NCBI GenBank assembly: GCA_031180825.1
Contig: JAPSLM010000008.1
Location: 186,001-250,000 of the forward strand
Source of the DNA: Paenibacillus sp.
GTDB taxonomy: Bacteria; Bacillota; Bacilli; Paenibacillales; NBRC-103111
Length of the DNA stretch: 64,000 bases
Direction of reading: 5' to 3'
Shown here: positions 8,909 through 16,811 of the stretch, piece by piece
How the letters are laid out: each line of letters starts with the position of its first letter
Numbering within the stretch: the first letter of the stretch is position 1
Made by a program: the position numbers and the translations under genes
The notes under the pieces: generated by a model
Database searches by the model: none
The model's input: only the letters and a program-made list of their open reading frames with translations
Told to the model about the DNA's origin: nothing

Positions 8909-9229
8909 CTAAGCGTCTGTATCCTCGGCCGGACCGCCGCCGATTTTCTTCTTCATGATCAGTTGTGCGAAAAACAGCAGCACCTCGTTATTCACGAACG
9001 AAATTCCCAGTCCGAACAGACCGAACATCCTGGAAAATTGCTGCTCGGCGCCCGCAAATACCGACGACCACCACCAGACCGCGCCCCCCGTCAGCAGAAC
9101 GTTGACCGCCGTCCCCGCCAAAAACGAAAGCAGCAGCTTTTCGGTCTTCCACATCAACAGAACCCCGACGAGTCCCGTGAATACAAACCCGGCTCCCAGC
9201 ATGAGCCAATAAATCGTATCGTATGTCAA
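8909..9229 (-). CDS. Four-helix integral membrane protein, unknown function
   Basis: About 106 residues with four hydrophobic helices and a lysine-rich tail (LIMKKKIGGG) ending in DTDA. I choose the TTG at 9229 because AGGAG lies 11 bases upstream; the GTG at 9241 sits directly on that site. No family motif is recognised. It is transcribed away from the small basic gene at 9402 and shares the intergenic region with it. Confidence 0.6.
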   Translation of the reverse strand: MTYDTIYWLMLGAGFVFTGLVGVLLMWKTEKLLLSFLAGTAVNVLLTGGAVWWWSSVFAGAEQQFSRMFGLFGLGISFVNNEVLLFFAQLIMKKKIGGGPAEDTDA

Positions 9230-9401
9230 GGCAAGTCCCACTCCTGTCCGCTCGCATGTTTCTCCCTTCCAAGGTTACCACGAAAGAAGAAGCGGTACAA
9301 CCGGTTGTACGGTTCGCCGCAAAACTGTCAAACTCCCGCCCTCTGGTCATCGTCCTTCAAGAGGCGTATAATAGAAAGGATCCCATTCAGGAGGTGCCGA
9401 T

Positions 9402-9647
9402 ATGGCCAAAAGTCAAGCATGGAAAAAACGGCGGAAGCTGGAGCGCGAAGGCTCTCGCAATCCCGAATCGAACCGCGGAAGCTGGCACGGCGTCGTTCCC
9501 GTCGAACGCACGACTCCGACGCTGCATGAGAAACAGAGACGGTTGATGGATAAGCACAAAAAGAAATGGAACCGCACGCTGCCCCCGGACAGTGACGGTT
9601 CCATTTTTTGTTGTTTACCGATGGCTTCGGCGCCGGGCTTTAGATAA
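9402..9647 (+). CDS. Small basic YqkK-like protein
   Basis: Lysine- and arginine-rich protein of 81 residues whose start MAKSQAWKKRRKLEREG and following RNPESNRG resemble B. subtilis YqkK, a small protein of unknown function. ATG 9402 follows AGGAGG at good spacing. Unusually, the intrinsic terminator 9565-9609 lies inside the frame, at the DGSIFCC codons, so the last dozen residues may rarely be translated. The stop overlaps the convergent ROK gene by 8 bases. Confidence 0.65.
   Translation: MAKSQAWKKRRKLEREGSRNPESNRGSWHGVVPVERTTPTLHEKQRRLMDKHKKKWNRTLPPDSDGSIFCCLPMASAPGFR
9565..9609 (+). terminator. Intrinsic terminator within the 3' end of the YqkK-like gene
   Basis: AATGGAACCG pairs with CGGTTCCATT and runs into TTTTTTG. 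The hairpin occupies the coding frame of the small gene rather than lying beyond its stop. Confidence 0.75.
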
Positions 9648-10611
9648 TATCGGTTCCGTTCAGACGCTGCTTCGCATACAGCGCGCTGCCGACGACGCCC
9701 GCATCCTCAATCCGTTCCGCAGGCTTGATGACGAGATTGTCCAAATAGAACGAAAGCGTGGACCGCTCGATCTCTTTGCGCATCGGCGCGAACAATCTCT
9801 CCCCAGCCAGCGACCCGCCGCCGCCGATCACGATCGCTTCCGGGCTGAACAGCGGAATCGCCGCAGCCAAGCCCCGGCCGAGCAGCGTCCCCGTGCGCTC
9901 CATCACGGCGATCGCAACAGCGTCCCCTTCGTCGTACGCGCGGGACACATCCGCGGCCGTCAACTGCTGAAGCTTATCCCCGGGGAAACGCCCGGCCAAT
10001 ATCGTCGATTCGCCCCGCTGCACCGCTTCCCTTGCTTGGCGGGCGATGCCCGTTGCCGAAACGGCCGTCTCGAGACAACCGATCATCCCGCAATTGCAGC
10101 GGTAGTCAAGGTCCGGAATCGGAATGTGCCCGAACTCGCCGGCACGTCCGCCGCTGCCGTAATACAGCCTGCCTTCGTTCACCATGGCAGCCGCGAGCCC
10201 CGTCCCGACCGTAAGTCCGAGCACGTGGTTGTAGCCTTGTCCCGCCCCGGCTACCGCCTCGCCATACACATACATCCGCACATCGTGGTTAAGGTAAACG
10301 GGTATTCCGCCAAGATGCTTGCTCAGCTCCGACGTTACCGAGACGTTTCTCCAGCCGAGGTTGACGGCGAGCACCGACACTCCGTTCACATGGTCGACAA
10401 AGCCGGGAATGCCGATACCGACCGCCTCCGGCGATACGCCGGCTTCCGCGATCAACCCGCTCACGGCCTTCCCCAGCCGTTTGATCACATCCTCGCTTCC
10501 CTGCTGCGCTTCGGTCGCCACCTTCGTCATGCGCAGCGTACGGCCCGTCTCGTCCGTCAAACCGCAAACCATATTGGTACCGCCGATATCGATTCCTACG
10601 TAATGTTTCAC
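9640..10611 (-). CDS. ROK-family sugar kinase
   Basis: A 323-residue ROK kinase, glucokinase-like. The N-terminal phosphate motif is DIGGTNMVCGL (about residues 7-17), the ROK signature zinc cluster is CNCGMIGCLE at about 167-176, and the glycine-rich VIGGGGSLAG lies near 276. ROK kinases phosphorylate glucose, fructose or N-acetyl sugars with ATP in the cytoplasm. It lies 43 bases downstream of a DeoR-family regulator in the same direction, so the substrate is probably the sugar that regulator senses. Confidence 0.85.
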   Translation of the reverse strand: MKHYVGIDIGGTNMVCGLTDETGRTLRMTKVATEAQQGSEDVIKRLGKAVSGLIAEAGVSPEAVGIGIPGFVDHVNGVSVLAVNLGWRNVSVTSELSKHLGGIPVYLNHDVRMYVYGEAVAGAGQGYNHVLGLTVGTGLAAAMVNEGRLYYGSGGRAGEFGHIPIPDLDYRCNCGMIGCLETAVSATGIARQAREAVQRGESTILAGRFPGDKLQQLTAADVSRAYDEGDAVAIAVMERTGTLLGRGLAAAIPLFSPEAIVIGGGGSLAGERLFAPMRKEIERSTLSFYLDNLVIKPAERIEDAGVVGSALYAKQRLNGTDII

Positions 10612-10654
10612 CGGATCTCCTCTTTTCTTTGCGTTTCGCTCTAGTAATTTTGCA

Positions 10655-11464
10655 TTAGAGGACGGGGGCCGCCGGCTCCGCCAAATGCAGCGCGATCCCC
10701 TGCTCTTCCAAATACCGCTTCAGCTTCCCATCCGCGGGCCGGTTCGTAATGCAGCCCTGCACGGCCGTCAGCGGCGCGATGCTGAACAACGAAGTTCGGC
10801 CGACCTTCGTATGGTCAAAAACGGCAACCGTCCGGCGCGAGCGCTTCAGCATCAGCCGGGCGATGTCGGCCTCCTGCTCGGAGAAGGTGGTCAAGCCCTG
10901 CTCCACAGTAACGCCGTCCACGCCCAGAAACATCATGCCGATGTTGACGCTGTCCACAATTTTCTCCGCGAGCGGGCCGCACAGCTCGAAGCTGTTGCGC
11001 CGCATCACCCCGCCGGTCAGCACCACCTGGATGCCATCGCTCTCGGACAGCTCCATGGCGATGTTCACCGCATTGGTCACGACGGTGATGCCCCTGCGCA
11101 GCTTGAGCTCCCGGGCGATTAAAAACGTCGTCGTGCCTCCGCTCAGCCCGATGACGTCGCCTTCCTCCACCAGCGAAGCGGCCTTCGCCGCGATGGCTTC
11201 CTTTTCCAGCCACAGCAGCTCCTTCTTCTCGTTAAAAGGGACCTCTCTGCCGGCAGACGGGGACGGCGTATCCAGCTGCGCGCCGCCCAGGCTGCGGATC
11301 AGGCCCCCCTGCTTCTCCAGCAGGTCCAAGTCGCGCCGGGCGGTCGCTTCCGAGCATGCGAACTTGTCAATAATGTCTTGAATCGTAATTTTCCCTTGGC
11401 GTTTCAGCAAGTTCATAATCTGCTCCCGCCGCCGGTCGCCCTTGCTGAGCATCCTTCCGCTCAT
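10655..11464 (-). CDS. DeoR-family transcriptional repressor
   Basis: A 269-residue regulator. The N-terminal winged helix contains RREQIMNLLKRQGKITIQDI and CSEATARRDLDLLEKQGGL. The C-terminal DeoR sugar-phosphate sensor contains IGLSGGTTTFLIAREL and VVTNAVNIAMEL. ATG 11464 is preferred because AGGAGGGG lies just before it; the ATG at 11488 would include the ribosome site. DeoR proteins repress sugar operons and are released by a phosphorylated sugar, which fits the ROK kinase downstream. Confidence 0.85.
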   Translation of the reverse strand: MSGRMLSKGDRRREQIMNLLKRQGKITIQDIIDKFACSEATARRDLDLLEKQGGLIRSLGGAQLDTPSPSAGREVPFNEKKELLWLEKEAIAAKAASLVEEGDVIGLSGGTTTFLIARELKLRRGITVVTNAVNIAMELSESDGIQVVLTGGVMRRNSFELCGPLAEKIVDSVNIGMMFLGVDGVTVEQGLTTFSEQEADIARLMLKRSRRTVAVFDHTKVGRTSLFSIAPLTAVQGCITNRPADGKLKRYLEEQGIALHLAEPAAPVL

Positions 11465-11622
11465 GGCGTCCCCTCCTGTCATTCCCATCCGTTTGACAAT
11501 CTAATGAAATAATAAATCATTTTTTTGACGATATCAATCAATTTCAATCAAACGGGAACGGCATTTTCTCGCGGACGAATGGCTCCGGGCTCCAGGCGGC
11601 GGATAACCGGGGGATGAAGGAT

Positions 11623-11883
11623 TTATTGTACCATGTCCCACTCGTGAATCTCATAGCGGCGGGCGCCGTGAAGCACGTACGGGTCGTTCTCCGCCCAGGC
11701 CGCCGCCTCTTCCAGCGATTCGGCCTTATAAATCACCATGCCGCCGGCGCCGTCCGTAAACCGCCCGTTGGCGAAAATACGCCCTTGACCGCGCTGCGCC
11801 TCCAAATAAGCCAAATGCTCGGGACGGTAGGCCGCGCTCTTCGCTTCATCGAGCATCGGCAGCAGCACAACGAAATGCTTCAT
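11623..11883 (-). CDS. YciI-like small protein
   Basis: An 86-residue ferredoxin-like-fold protein of the YCII family, with KHFVVLLPMLDEAKSAAYRPEHLAYL at the N-terminus (catalytic-type His and Asp), GPMVIYKAES-like core GGMVIYKAESLEEAAAWAEN and the end HEWDM. The biochemical role of the family is poorly defined. It is 40 bases downstream of the D-2-hydroxyacid dehydrogenase gene on the same strand and may be co-transcribed. Confidence 0.8.
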   Translation of the reverse strand: MKHFVVLLPMLDEAKSAAYRPEHLAYLEAQRGQGRIFANGRFTDGAGGMVIYKAESLEEAAAWAENDPYVLHGARRYEIHEWDMVQ

Positions 11884-11923
11884 TGCGAATCAACCTCGCT
11901 TTTCTATTATAATGGCGGGCCGG

Positions 11924-12886
11924 TTATTCCGGCACCGTATGGACGGGCTTTCCTTCGAGGTAAGCCCGGATGTTCGCGCACGCCGTCTCCATCAGGCGGG
12001 CCCGCGCTTCCTTCGTCGCCCAAGCGATATGCGGGGTGACGATGCAGTTCGGGGCCGCGAGCAGCGGGTTGTCCGGGTGCGGCGGCTCCGCCGATAGCAC
12101 GTCCAGACCCGCGCCCGCGATGCGGCCTTCGCGCAGCGCCGCGGCCAGGTCGCTCTCGACGACGAGCGGGCCGCGGGCGGTGTTGATCAGCATCGCCGAA
12201 GGCTTCATGAGGGCGATGCGGTCTTGGTTGATCAGCCCGTGCGTCGCGGGCGTGAGCGGACAATGCAGGCTGATGACGTCAGCCTGCCGCAGCAGCTCCG
12301 GCAGCGTCACCCACTCCACCCCCTCCTCGGGGGTGGGCCGGGTGCGTCCGCTGCCGACGGCGATGACGCGCATGCCGAACGCTTCGGCGATGCGCGCGGT
12401 TTGCCGGCCGATGCGGCCGAGCCCGATCAGGCCCATCGTTTTGCCCGCCAGCTCCACGAGCGGCGTCTTCGTGAAGCTGAAATCCGGGGAAGCGCTCCAT
12501 TCCCCGGATTTCACCGCTTCGTCGTGCCGCCCGACATGCTGGCACAGCTCCAGCAGCAGGGCGAACACGAACTGCGCCACCCCCCGGGTGCCGTAATCCG
12601 GCACGTTGGTGACGACAATCCCCCGCGCTTTCGCCGCTTCAGTATCGATAATGTTGTAGCCCGTCGCCAGCACCCCGATGTAACGAAGCTTCGGCAGCCG
12701 CGCAATCGTATCCGCAGACAGCGGCGTTTTGTTCGTCAGCACGATGCCGGCCTCTTTTGCCCGGTCCACAATCTCCCCGACCGGCGTACGATCGTACAGA
12801 GCGACGGATCCCAATCGTTCCAGCCCTTCCCAGCTTAAATCGCCGGGATTCAGCGTATAGCCGTCAAGTACGACAATCTGCTCCAT
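11924..12886 (-). CDS. D-isomer-specific 2-hydroxyacid dehydrogenase
   Basis: A 320-residue NAD(P)-dependent dehydrogenase interconverting D-2-hydroxyacids and 2-oxoacids. The nucleotide fold motif is GLIGLGRIGRQTARIAEAFG (about 146-165). The catalytic triad is visible as Arg in NTARGPLV, Glu in LSAEPP and His in TPHIAWAT. Start ATG 12886 follows GGAGGG; a longer frame to 12955 lacks a site. Hydroxypyruvate or glycerate reduction is likely, but substrate cannot be fixed from sequence. Confidence 0.85.
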   Translation of the reverse strand: MEQIVVLDGYTLNPGDLSWEGLERLGSVALYDRTPVGEIVDRAKEAGIVLTNKTPLSADTIARLPKLRYIGVLATGYNIIDTEAAKARGIVVTNVPDYGTRGVAQFVFALLLELCQHVGRHDEAVKSGEWSASPDFSFTKTPLVELAGKTMGLIGLGRIGRQTARIAEAFGMRVIAVGSGRTRPTPEEGVEWVTLPELLRQADVISLHCPLTPATHGLINQDRIALMKPSAMLINTARGPLVVESDLAAALREGRIAGAGLDVLSAEPPHPDNPLLAAPNCIVTPHIAWATKEARARLMETACANIRAYLEGKPVHTVPE

Positions 12887-13026
12887 TCCAGCCCTCCATG
12901 TCAGCGAGACAGTCCCGTTCCGTCCGATCCTCCGACAGAACGGAGCTTGACCCAATTATCTCCATCATACCGCTTTTTCCGCGAGGCGTAAATTGAAACC
13001 GCTCCCGTTTTCCGCCTCATGCTCGA

Positions 13027-13072
13027 CAAAAAAAGTCCCGCCCGCAAAGTCTTCCCAAGACCTTGCAAGCGG
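13027..13072 (-). terminator. Strong minus-strand hairpin with U-tract upstream of the dehydrogenase
   Basis: On the minus strand a 16-pair stem (allowing G-U) runs CCGCTTGCAAGGTCTT against AAGACTTTGCGGGCGG and is followed by GACTTTTTTT. It lies 140 bases upstream of the dehydrogenase and 107 bases upstream of the divergent marR gene, so it either blocks antisense transcription or is a leader attenuator. Confidence 0.6.
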
Positions 13073-13150
13073 AAAAGCAGGGCTGGAAAACTTTTTGAAA
13101 CCAGAAAGGGGCGACCTGCGTATTACTTTATATTTTGTCGTACTTTATCT

Positions 13151-13160
13151 TTACCGGTAA
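13151..13160. promoter_or_regulatory. Palindrome TTACCGGTAA upstream of marR
   Basis: A perfect 10-base palindrome lies 19 bases before the marR start, just after two TACTTTAT direct repeats. Autoregulation by the MarR protein is plausible but not shown. Confidence 0.35.
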
Positions 13161-13178
13161 CAATTTAAGGGGGCTATT

Positions 13179-13616
13179 ATGGTACACCGACAAGATTTAT
13201 ATGAGCTGGAGGAAGCGTTCCGCTTAATGTTTCGCAAAGTGAAAGCCAGTTGGACCCGCTTTGAAGCGCATGGCGTCTCCGCCTCTCAAGCGGTTATTCT
13301 GGAAAAATTGCAGAACGAAGGTCCGCTGAAGGTCTCACAAATCGCCGACGCGCTCTGGATCACGTCGGGCGCGGTGACATCGCTTTCCGATAAGCTGATT
13401 TCCGGCGGCTTCGCCGAAAGAACCCGCTCCGAAGAAGACCGGAGAGTGGTCTATATGGAGATTACCGAGAAGGGAAAAGAAATTATCGAGGAGCTTCGCC
13501 TGCACCGCCAGCGCGTGGTCGAGGAATATTTCGGCAAGCTGCCTGACGAAGACATTAAACATTTGACCCGCATCTGCAAAGCGATATTAAATGAAACGCA
13601 AGAAGTGAAAGTGTAA
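13179..13616 (+). CDS. MarR-family transcriptional regulator
   Basis: A 145-residue dimeric winged-helix regulator. The helix-turn-helix lies at about residues 48-80 (EGPLKVSQIADALWITSGAVTSLSDKL) and the wing RTRSEEDRRVVYMEITEKG follows. ATG 13179 follows AAGGGGG. It is monocistronic, with a terminator directly after the stop and a palindrome near its start. The target genes and ligand are unknown. Confidence 0.85.
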   Translation: MVHRQDLYELEEAFRLMFRKVKASWTRFEAHGVSASQAVILEKLQNEGPLKVSQIADALWITSGAVTSLSDKLISGGFAERTRSEEDRRVVYMEITEKGKEIIEELRLHRQRVVEEYFGKLPDEDIKHLTRICKAILNETQEVKV

Positions 13617-13620
13617 GCGG

Positions 13621-13658
13621 CGAAGGCAACCCGGTCGGGAAGCCTTCGTTTTGCTTTT
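13621..13658 (+). terminator. Intrinsic terminator of marR
   Basis: CGAAGGC pairs with GCCTTCG, with CCCG/CGGG continuing the stem in the loop, followed by a T-rich tract. Confidence 0.8.
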
Positions 13659-13724
13659 CCATCATTTTTTCGGGAAACGTTCATAAACTGGTAGCATACG
13701 GCAGGAAAGGATGCGATCTCGTTT

Positions 13725-13898
13725 ATGTTCTCGTTTCTCATGTCCCTGATGCTGCTTGGCATGATCATCGTCGCTTTTATGGCTGCGCTGCTGGAGTTTG
13801 TTCTGCGCGATACGACGGATTACGATATGGAATTTTTATGGAATCATAAGTATACGCTGAAGGATTTGCATCTGAATGAACGGAAAGAAGAGAAATGA
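13725..13898 (+). CDS. Small single-helix membrane protein
   Basis: An open frame of 57 codons encodes MFSFLMSLMLLGMIIVAF, a strong membrane helix, then a charged soluble tail (DTTDYDMEFLWNHKYTL to NERKEEK). AGGAAAGG lies 14 bases upstream, slightly far. There is no recognised family. It sits between marR and a GntR regulator gene. Confidence 0.45.
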   Translation: MFSFLMSLMLLGMIIVAFMAALLEFVLRDTTDYDMEFLWNHKYTLKDLHLNERKEEK

Positions 13899-14070
13899 CA
13901 AGGATCGGAGGCTCCCGGGCGATAACGCTTGGGAGCTTTCGTCTTTATACCGCGTGTTTGTCGCGGCGTCAAAGCCGCTTGAGGTCCGCACGATACGCAG
14001 CTTGCCTGCGGAGCGATTACGTGCTATATTAGCCAATATCCCAATCATCGGATGTTTGGAGGTTTTCAGG

Positions 14071-14775
14071 ATGGAACTGAAACAAACCACGCGCTCCACG
14101 CTGGTAGAACAAGTCGCTTCCCAGATGGAATCGCTTATCGAATCCGGGCAATGGCCGGTCGGATCGCGCATCCCGGTCGAGCCTGAGCTCGTCAAACAGC
14201 TGGGCGTCAGCCGGAATACCGTCCGCGAAGGAGTGCGGGCCCTGATCCACGCCGGACTTCTCACGGCACGTCAAGGCGACGGCACTTACGTGCGCTCTTC
14301 GAGCAGCCTCGGCCCCGCTCTCGTACGCCGGCTCCGGCGCTCGAACGCCGCCGAGACGCTGGAGGTGCGCTGCGCGCTCGAACAAGAGGCGGCAAGGCTG
14401 GCTGCCATGCGGCGCACGCCGGAGGACATCGAGGCGTTCCGCTCTCTGCTGTCGGCATGCGAAGCCGCCGCGGCGGCCCGAGACTTCGAGGGCTATCTCG
14501 AAGCGGATCTGAAGCTGCATCTTGCGATCGTCAGGGCAACCCGCAACAGCGTATTGATCGACTTGTACGAGCATATGATAGATGCCTTGGAATCGTCCAT
14601 CGACCAGACCCTCGACCTCTCGGTCATTGTAGGCGGAGCCTTCCGAGCACACTGCCAAATGGTCGACGCCATCGCCGCCCAAGACCCCGATTCGGCCGCC
14701 GAAGCCGTGCGCCGCTATATCCGGGAATCGTTCAACCTTCTGCAAGAAGAGGTGCGCAAGGAGGGGTCCGTATGA
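14071..14775 (+). CDS. GntR/FadR-subfamily transcriptional regulator
   Basis: A 234-residue regulator. The N-terminal GntR winged helix has IPVEPELVKQLGVSRNTVREG at about residues 38-58. The C-terminal all-helical FCD ligand domain (about 80-230) has EVRCALEQEAARLAA and the metal-ligand-type segments DLKLHLAIV and FRAHCQMVDAI. ATG 14071 follows GGAGG with 8-base spacing. Its stop overlaps the start of the MFS gene as ATGA, so it probably controls that carrier. Confidence 0.88.
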   Translation: MELKQTTRSTLVEQVASQMESLIESGQWPVGSRIPVEPELVKQLGVSRNTVREGVRALIHAGLLTARQGDGTYVRSSSSLGPALVRRLRRSNAAETLEVRCALEQEAARLAAMRRTPEDIEAFRSLLSACEAAAAARDFEGYLEADLKLHLAIVRATRNSVLIDLYEHMIDALESSIDQTLDLSVIVGGAFRAHCQMVDAIAAQDPDSAAEAVRRYIRESFNLLQEEVRKEGSV

Positions 14776-16016
14776 TGCCGGCTCGAGATACCGTCAGCTC
14801 TAAAGTACAGAGCGGCGCCGGTCTAAGCCTGCTCATTATCGGCATTGTGCTGATCGCCGCCAATCTGCGCGCTCCGCTAACGGCCGTCGGGCCGATTATC
14901 GGGGAAATTCGCGGGGAAACGGGGATTTCCAATACGTGGGCCGGCATGCTGACCACCCTGCCGCTGCTTGCTTTCGCGCTCCTCTCGCCGCTAACGCCGC
15001 GGATCGCCCGCCGGCTGGGGATGGAGCATACGCTGTTCGCCGGTCTGATCGTCCTGCTGGCAGGCATTTTGCTGCGCTCGCTGTCTTCGGTCGCGGCGCT
15101 GTTTGCAGGCACGGCGCTGATCGGGATCGCCATCGCCATCAGCAACGTGCTGGTCCCGGCCCTGATCAAGCGGGACTTCCCGAACAACGTCGGAACGATG
15201 ACCGGCATTTATTCCGTCTCTATGAATCTGTGCGCCGCGATCGCTTCCGGGGTCAGCATCCCGATTTCGCAAGGATTGGGCTGGGGATGGCGGGGCGCGC
15301 TCGGCAGCTGGGCGCTGCTGGCCCTCGTCTCTATCGCCGCTTGGCTGCCTATGCTTCGTTCTCGCCCACAGGCGGTTCAACTTGGTGCCGCCAAAAGCGG
15401 TTCGCTCTGGCGCTCTCCGCTGGCTTGGCAAATTACGCTGTTCATGGGACTGCAGTCGCTGTTCTTCTACGTCAATATTTCCTGGCTCCCTGCGATTTTG
15501 CAGGATCGCGGCATGAGCGCGGCGTCCGCCGGCTGGATGATTTCAATCATGCAGTTCGCCAGCTTGCCGGCAACGTTCTTTATGCCGGTCCTGGCCGGAC
15601 GGCGTTCCGATCAGCGGGGCTTGGCCGTCGGCGTGGCCTCCGTATTTTTGGCCGGGTATCTCGGTCTGCTGTTAACCGATACGGACTGGCTCGTACCGCT
15701 CTGGGTCATTCTCGTGGGCATCGGCGCAGGGTCCGGTTTCGGCCTGGCCGTCATGTTCTTCGCCCTGCGCACGAGTTCGGTCCGTCAATCGGCGGAGATG
15801 TCCGGCATGGCCCAATCGTTCGGGTATTTGCTGGCTGCCGTCGGCCCGACACTCTTCGGCTTCATTCATGACTCGACAGGCGGCTGGACCATCCCCCTGA
15901 TCCTGCTTCTCATCGCCGCAGGCGGGCTGCTGTTGACCGGTTTGAAGGCCGGGAAATACGGGTTCGTGATGGCGGAAGCCAACAAAGAGACAGACGCTGC
16001 CAAAGGGAATCACTGA
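14772..16016 (+). CDS. CynX/NimT-family MFS transporter
   Basis: A 414-residue, twelve-helix carrier of the cyanate/2-nitroimidazole (CynX/NimT, YycB-like) branch. Its start has the family signature IVLIAANLRAPLTAVGPIIG. Two adjacent ATG codons (14772 and 14775) follow AAGGAGGGG; the second has the better spacing. It is coupled to the preceding GntR regulator by overlap and ends in a strong terminator. Substrate unknown. Confidence 0.85.
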   Translation: MMPARDTVSSKVQSGAGLSLLIIGIVLIAANLRAPLTAVGPIIGEIRGETGISNTWAGMLTTLPLLAFALLSPLTPRIARRLGMEHTLFAGLIVLLAGILLRSLSSVAALFAGTALIGIAIAISNVLVPALIKRDFPNNVGTMTGIYSVSMNLCAAIASGVSIPISQGLGWGWRGALGSWALLALVSIAAWLPMLRSRPQAVQLGAAKSGSLWRSPLAWQITLFMGLQSLFFYVNISWLPAILQDRGMSAASAGWMISIMQFASLPATFFMPVLAGRRSDQRGLAVGVASVFLAGYLGLLLTDTDWLVPLWVILVGIGAGSGFGLAVMFFALRTSSVRQSAEMSGMAQSFGYLLAAVGPTLFGFIHDSTGGWTIPLILLLIAAGGLLLTGLKAGKYGFVMAEANKETDAAKGNH

Positions 16017-16028
16017 GCAGATATGTCA

Positions 16029-16070
16029 AAACGCGGGAAGTCCGTAGAGGCCTTCCCGCGTTTTTTTTTA
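16029..16070 (+). terminator. Intrinsic terminator of the GntR-MFS operon
   Basis: AAACGCGGGAAG pairs with CTTCCCGCGTT and is followed by nine T residues. Confidence 0.9.
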
Positions 16071-16085
16071 TACGATCGTGCTTGA

Positions 16086-16455
16086 TCATTTCGGGCGATA
16101 ACGCGCACATTCATCTCGGTCAAGCGGGCTGCGCTTGCCCTGGCGGACAAGCACCCTTAGCAGCGCATCGGCGACCTCCGGATCCGAACTGCGTTCCGCT
16201 GTGCCGCCGAAGCTCTTCGGCCGCCGTCTCCGTCGACAGCTTCGCCCGGTAGGACCGGTTCGTCGTCATCGCGTCGAAGGAGTCGCTGGCTGCGAGGATG
16301 CGTGCGCCGAGCGGGATCTCTTCGCCCTTTAAGCCCATCGGGTAGCCTTTGCCTTCCAGCCGTTCATGATGGTGCCGGACCATCGCGGTTACGCCGAGCT
16401 CCTGCAGCCGCTTGATGCCCTTGACGATTTGGTAGCCGTCCTCCGCATGCCGCAA
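16086..16455 (-). pseudogene. HD-GYP domain remnant, 5'-truncated and frameshifted
   Basis: The frame encodes HAEDGYQIVKGIKRLQELG, VRHHHERLEGKGYP, KGEEIPLGARILAASDSFDA and MTTNRSYR, the second half of an HD-GYP cyclic-di-GMP phosphodiesterase domain. The N-terminal part, including the catalytic HD pair, is absent. After HSGTQF a one-base shift moves the family consensus (DPEVADALLRVLVRQG) to another frame that ends at 16086. The best start is TTG 16455. It cannot encode an active enzyme. A stop codon and an unrelated small frame lie directly upstream. Confidence 0.75.
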
Positions 16456-16468
16456 ACATCCGGGGCGC

Positions 16469-16567
16469 TTATGCTAGTCGATCCAAACAAAAAATTGCCC
16501 GCCACTCCGCAGCCGTCCTTCCAGGTGCCTCCTTGTCTGTCGTGAGTTCCATATTATTCCAATACAT
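16469..16567 (-). CDS. Possible 32-residue peptide
   Basis: ATG 16567 follows AAAGGTGA at 5-6 bases and opens a short frame MYWNNMELTTDKEAPGRTAA to a stop at 16469, just ahead of the HD-GYP remnant. There is no recognised family. It may be chance. Confidence 0.25.
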   Translation of the reverse strand: MYWNNMELTTDKEAPGRTAAEWRAIFCLDRLA

Positions 16568-16639
16568 GAAATCACCTTTGTGCCGCCATCCTAAGGAGGC
16601 AAGGCCGATTTTTACCATGCCCGAAGGAGCTGAATTGCG

Positions 16640-16768
16640 ATGAGCCATTCGAAACGCCGCAAGGAAAACCAATGGAAAATCCGCAAGCAAACCCAGCAGC
16701 CGCACGGTAAAATCAAGTCCTTGGCTGCGTATTCGGACGAATATGACGCGCAGCAATCCAACCGCTAA
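16640..16768 (+). CDS. Small basic hydrophilic protein
   Basis: A 42-residue, lysine/arginine/glutamine-rich peptide, MSHSKRRKENQWKIRKQTQQ onward, with a tyrosine- and aspartate-containing tail. AAGGAG lies 10 bases before ATG 16640. A hairpin with U-rich flanks follows at 16776. Function unknown; such peptides are common in spore formers. Confidence 0.5.
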   Translation: MSHSKRRKENQWKIRKQTQQPHGKIKSLAAYSDEYDAQQSNR

Positions 16769-16775
16769 AACGCGA

Positions 16776-16808
16776 AAGACCCTGCGGACGGCCTATCCGC
16801 GGGGTCTT
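16776..16808. terminator. Hairpin between the small gene and pflA
   Basis: AAGACCCTGCGGA pairs with TCCGCGGGGTCTT. The minus strand continues TTTCGCGTTTT, so it most likely ends the pfl operon. Confidence 0.7.
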
Positions 16809-16811
16809 CCT

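Noticed and set aside
14457-14771. N-terminal extension of the CynX-like MFS frame
   Set aside because: It overlaps the GntR/FCD gene in another frame and reads as arginine-rich nonsense. The paired ATG at 14772/14775 has a strong ribosome site.
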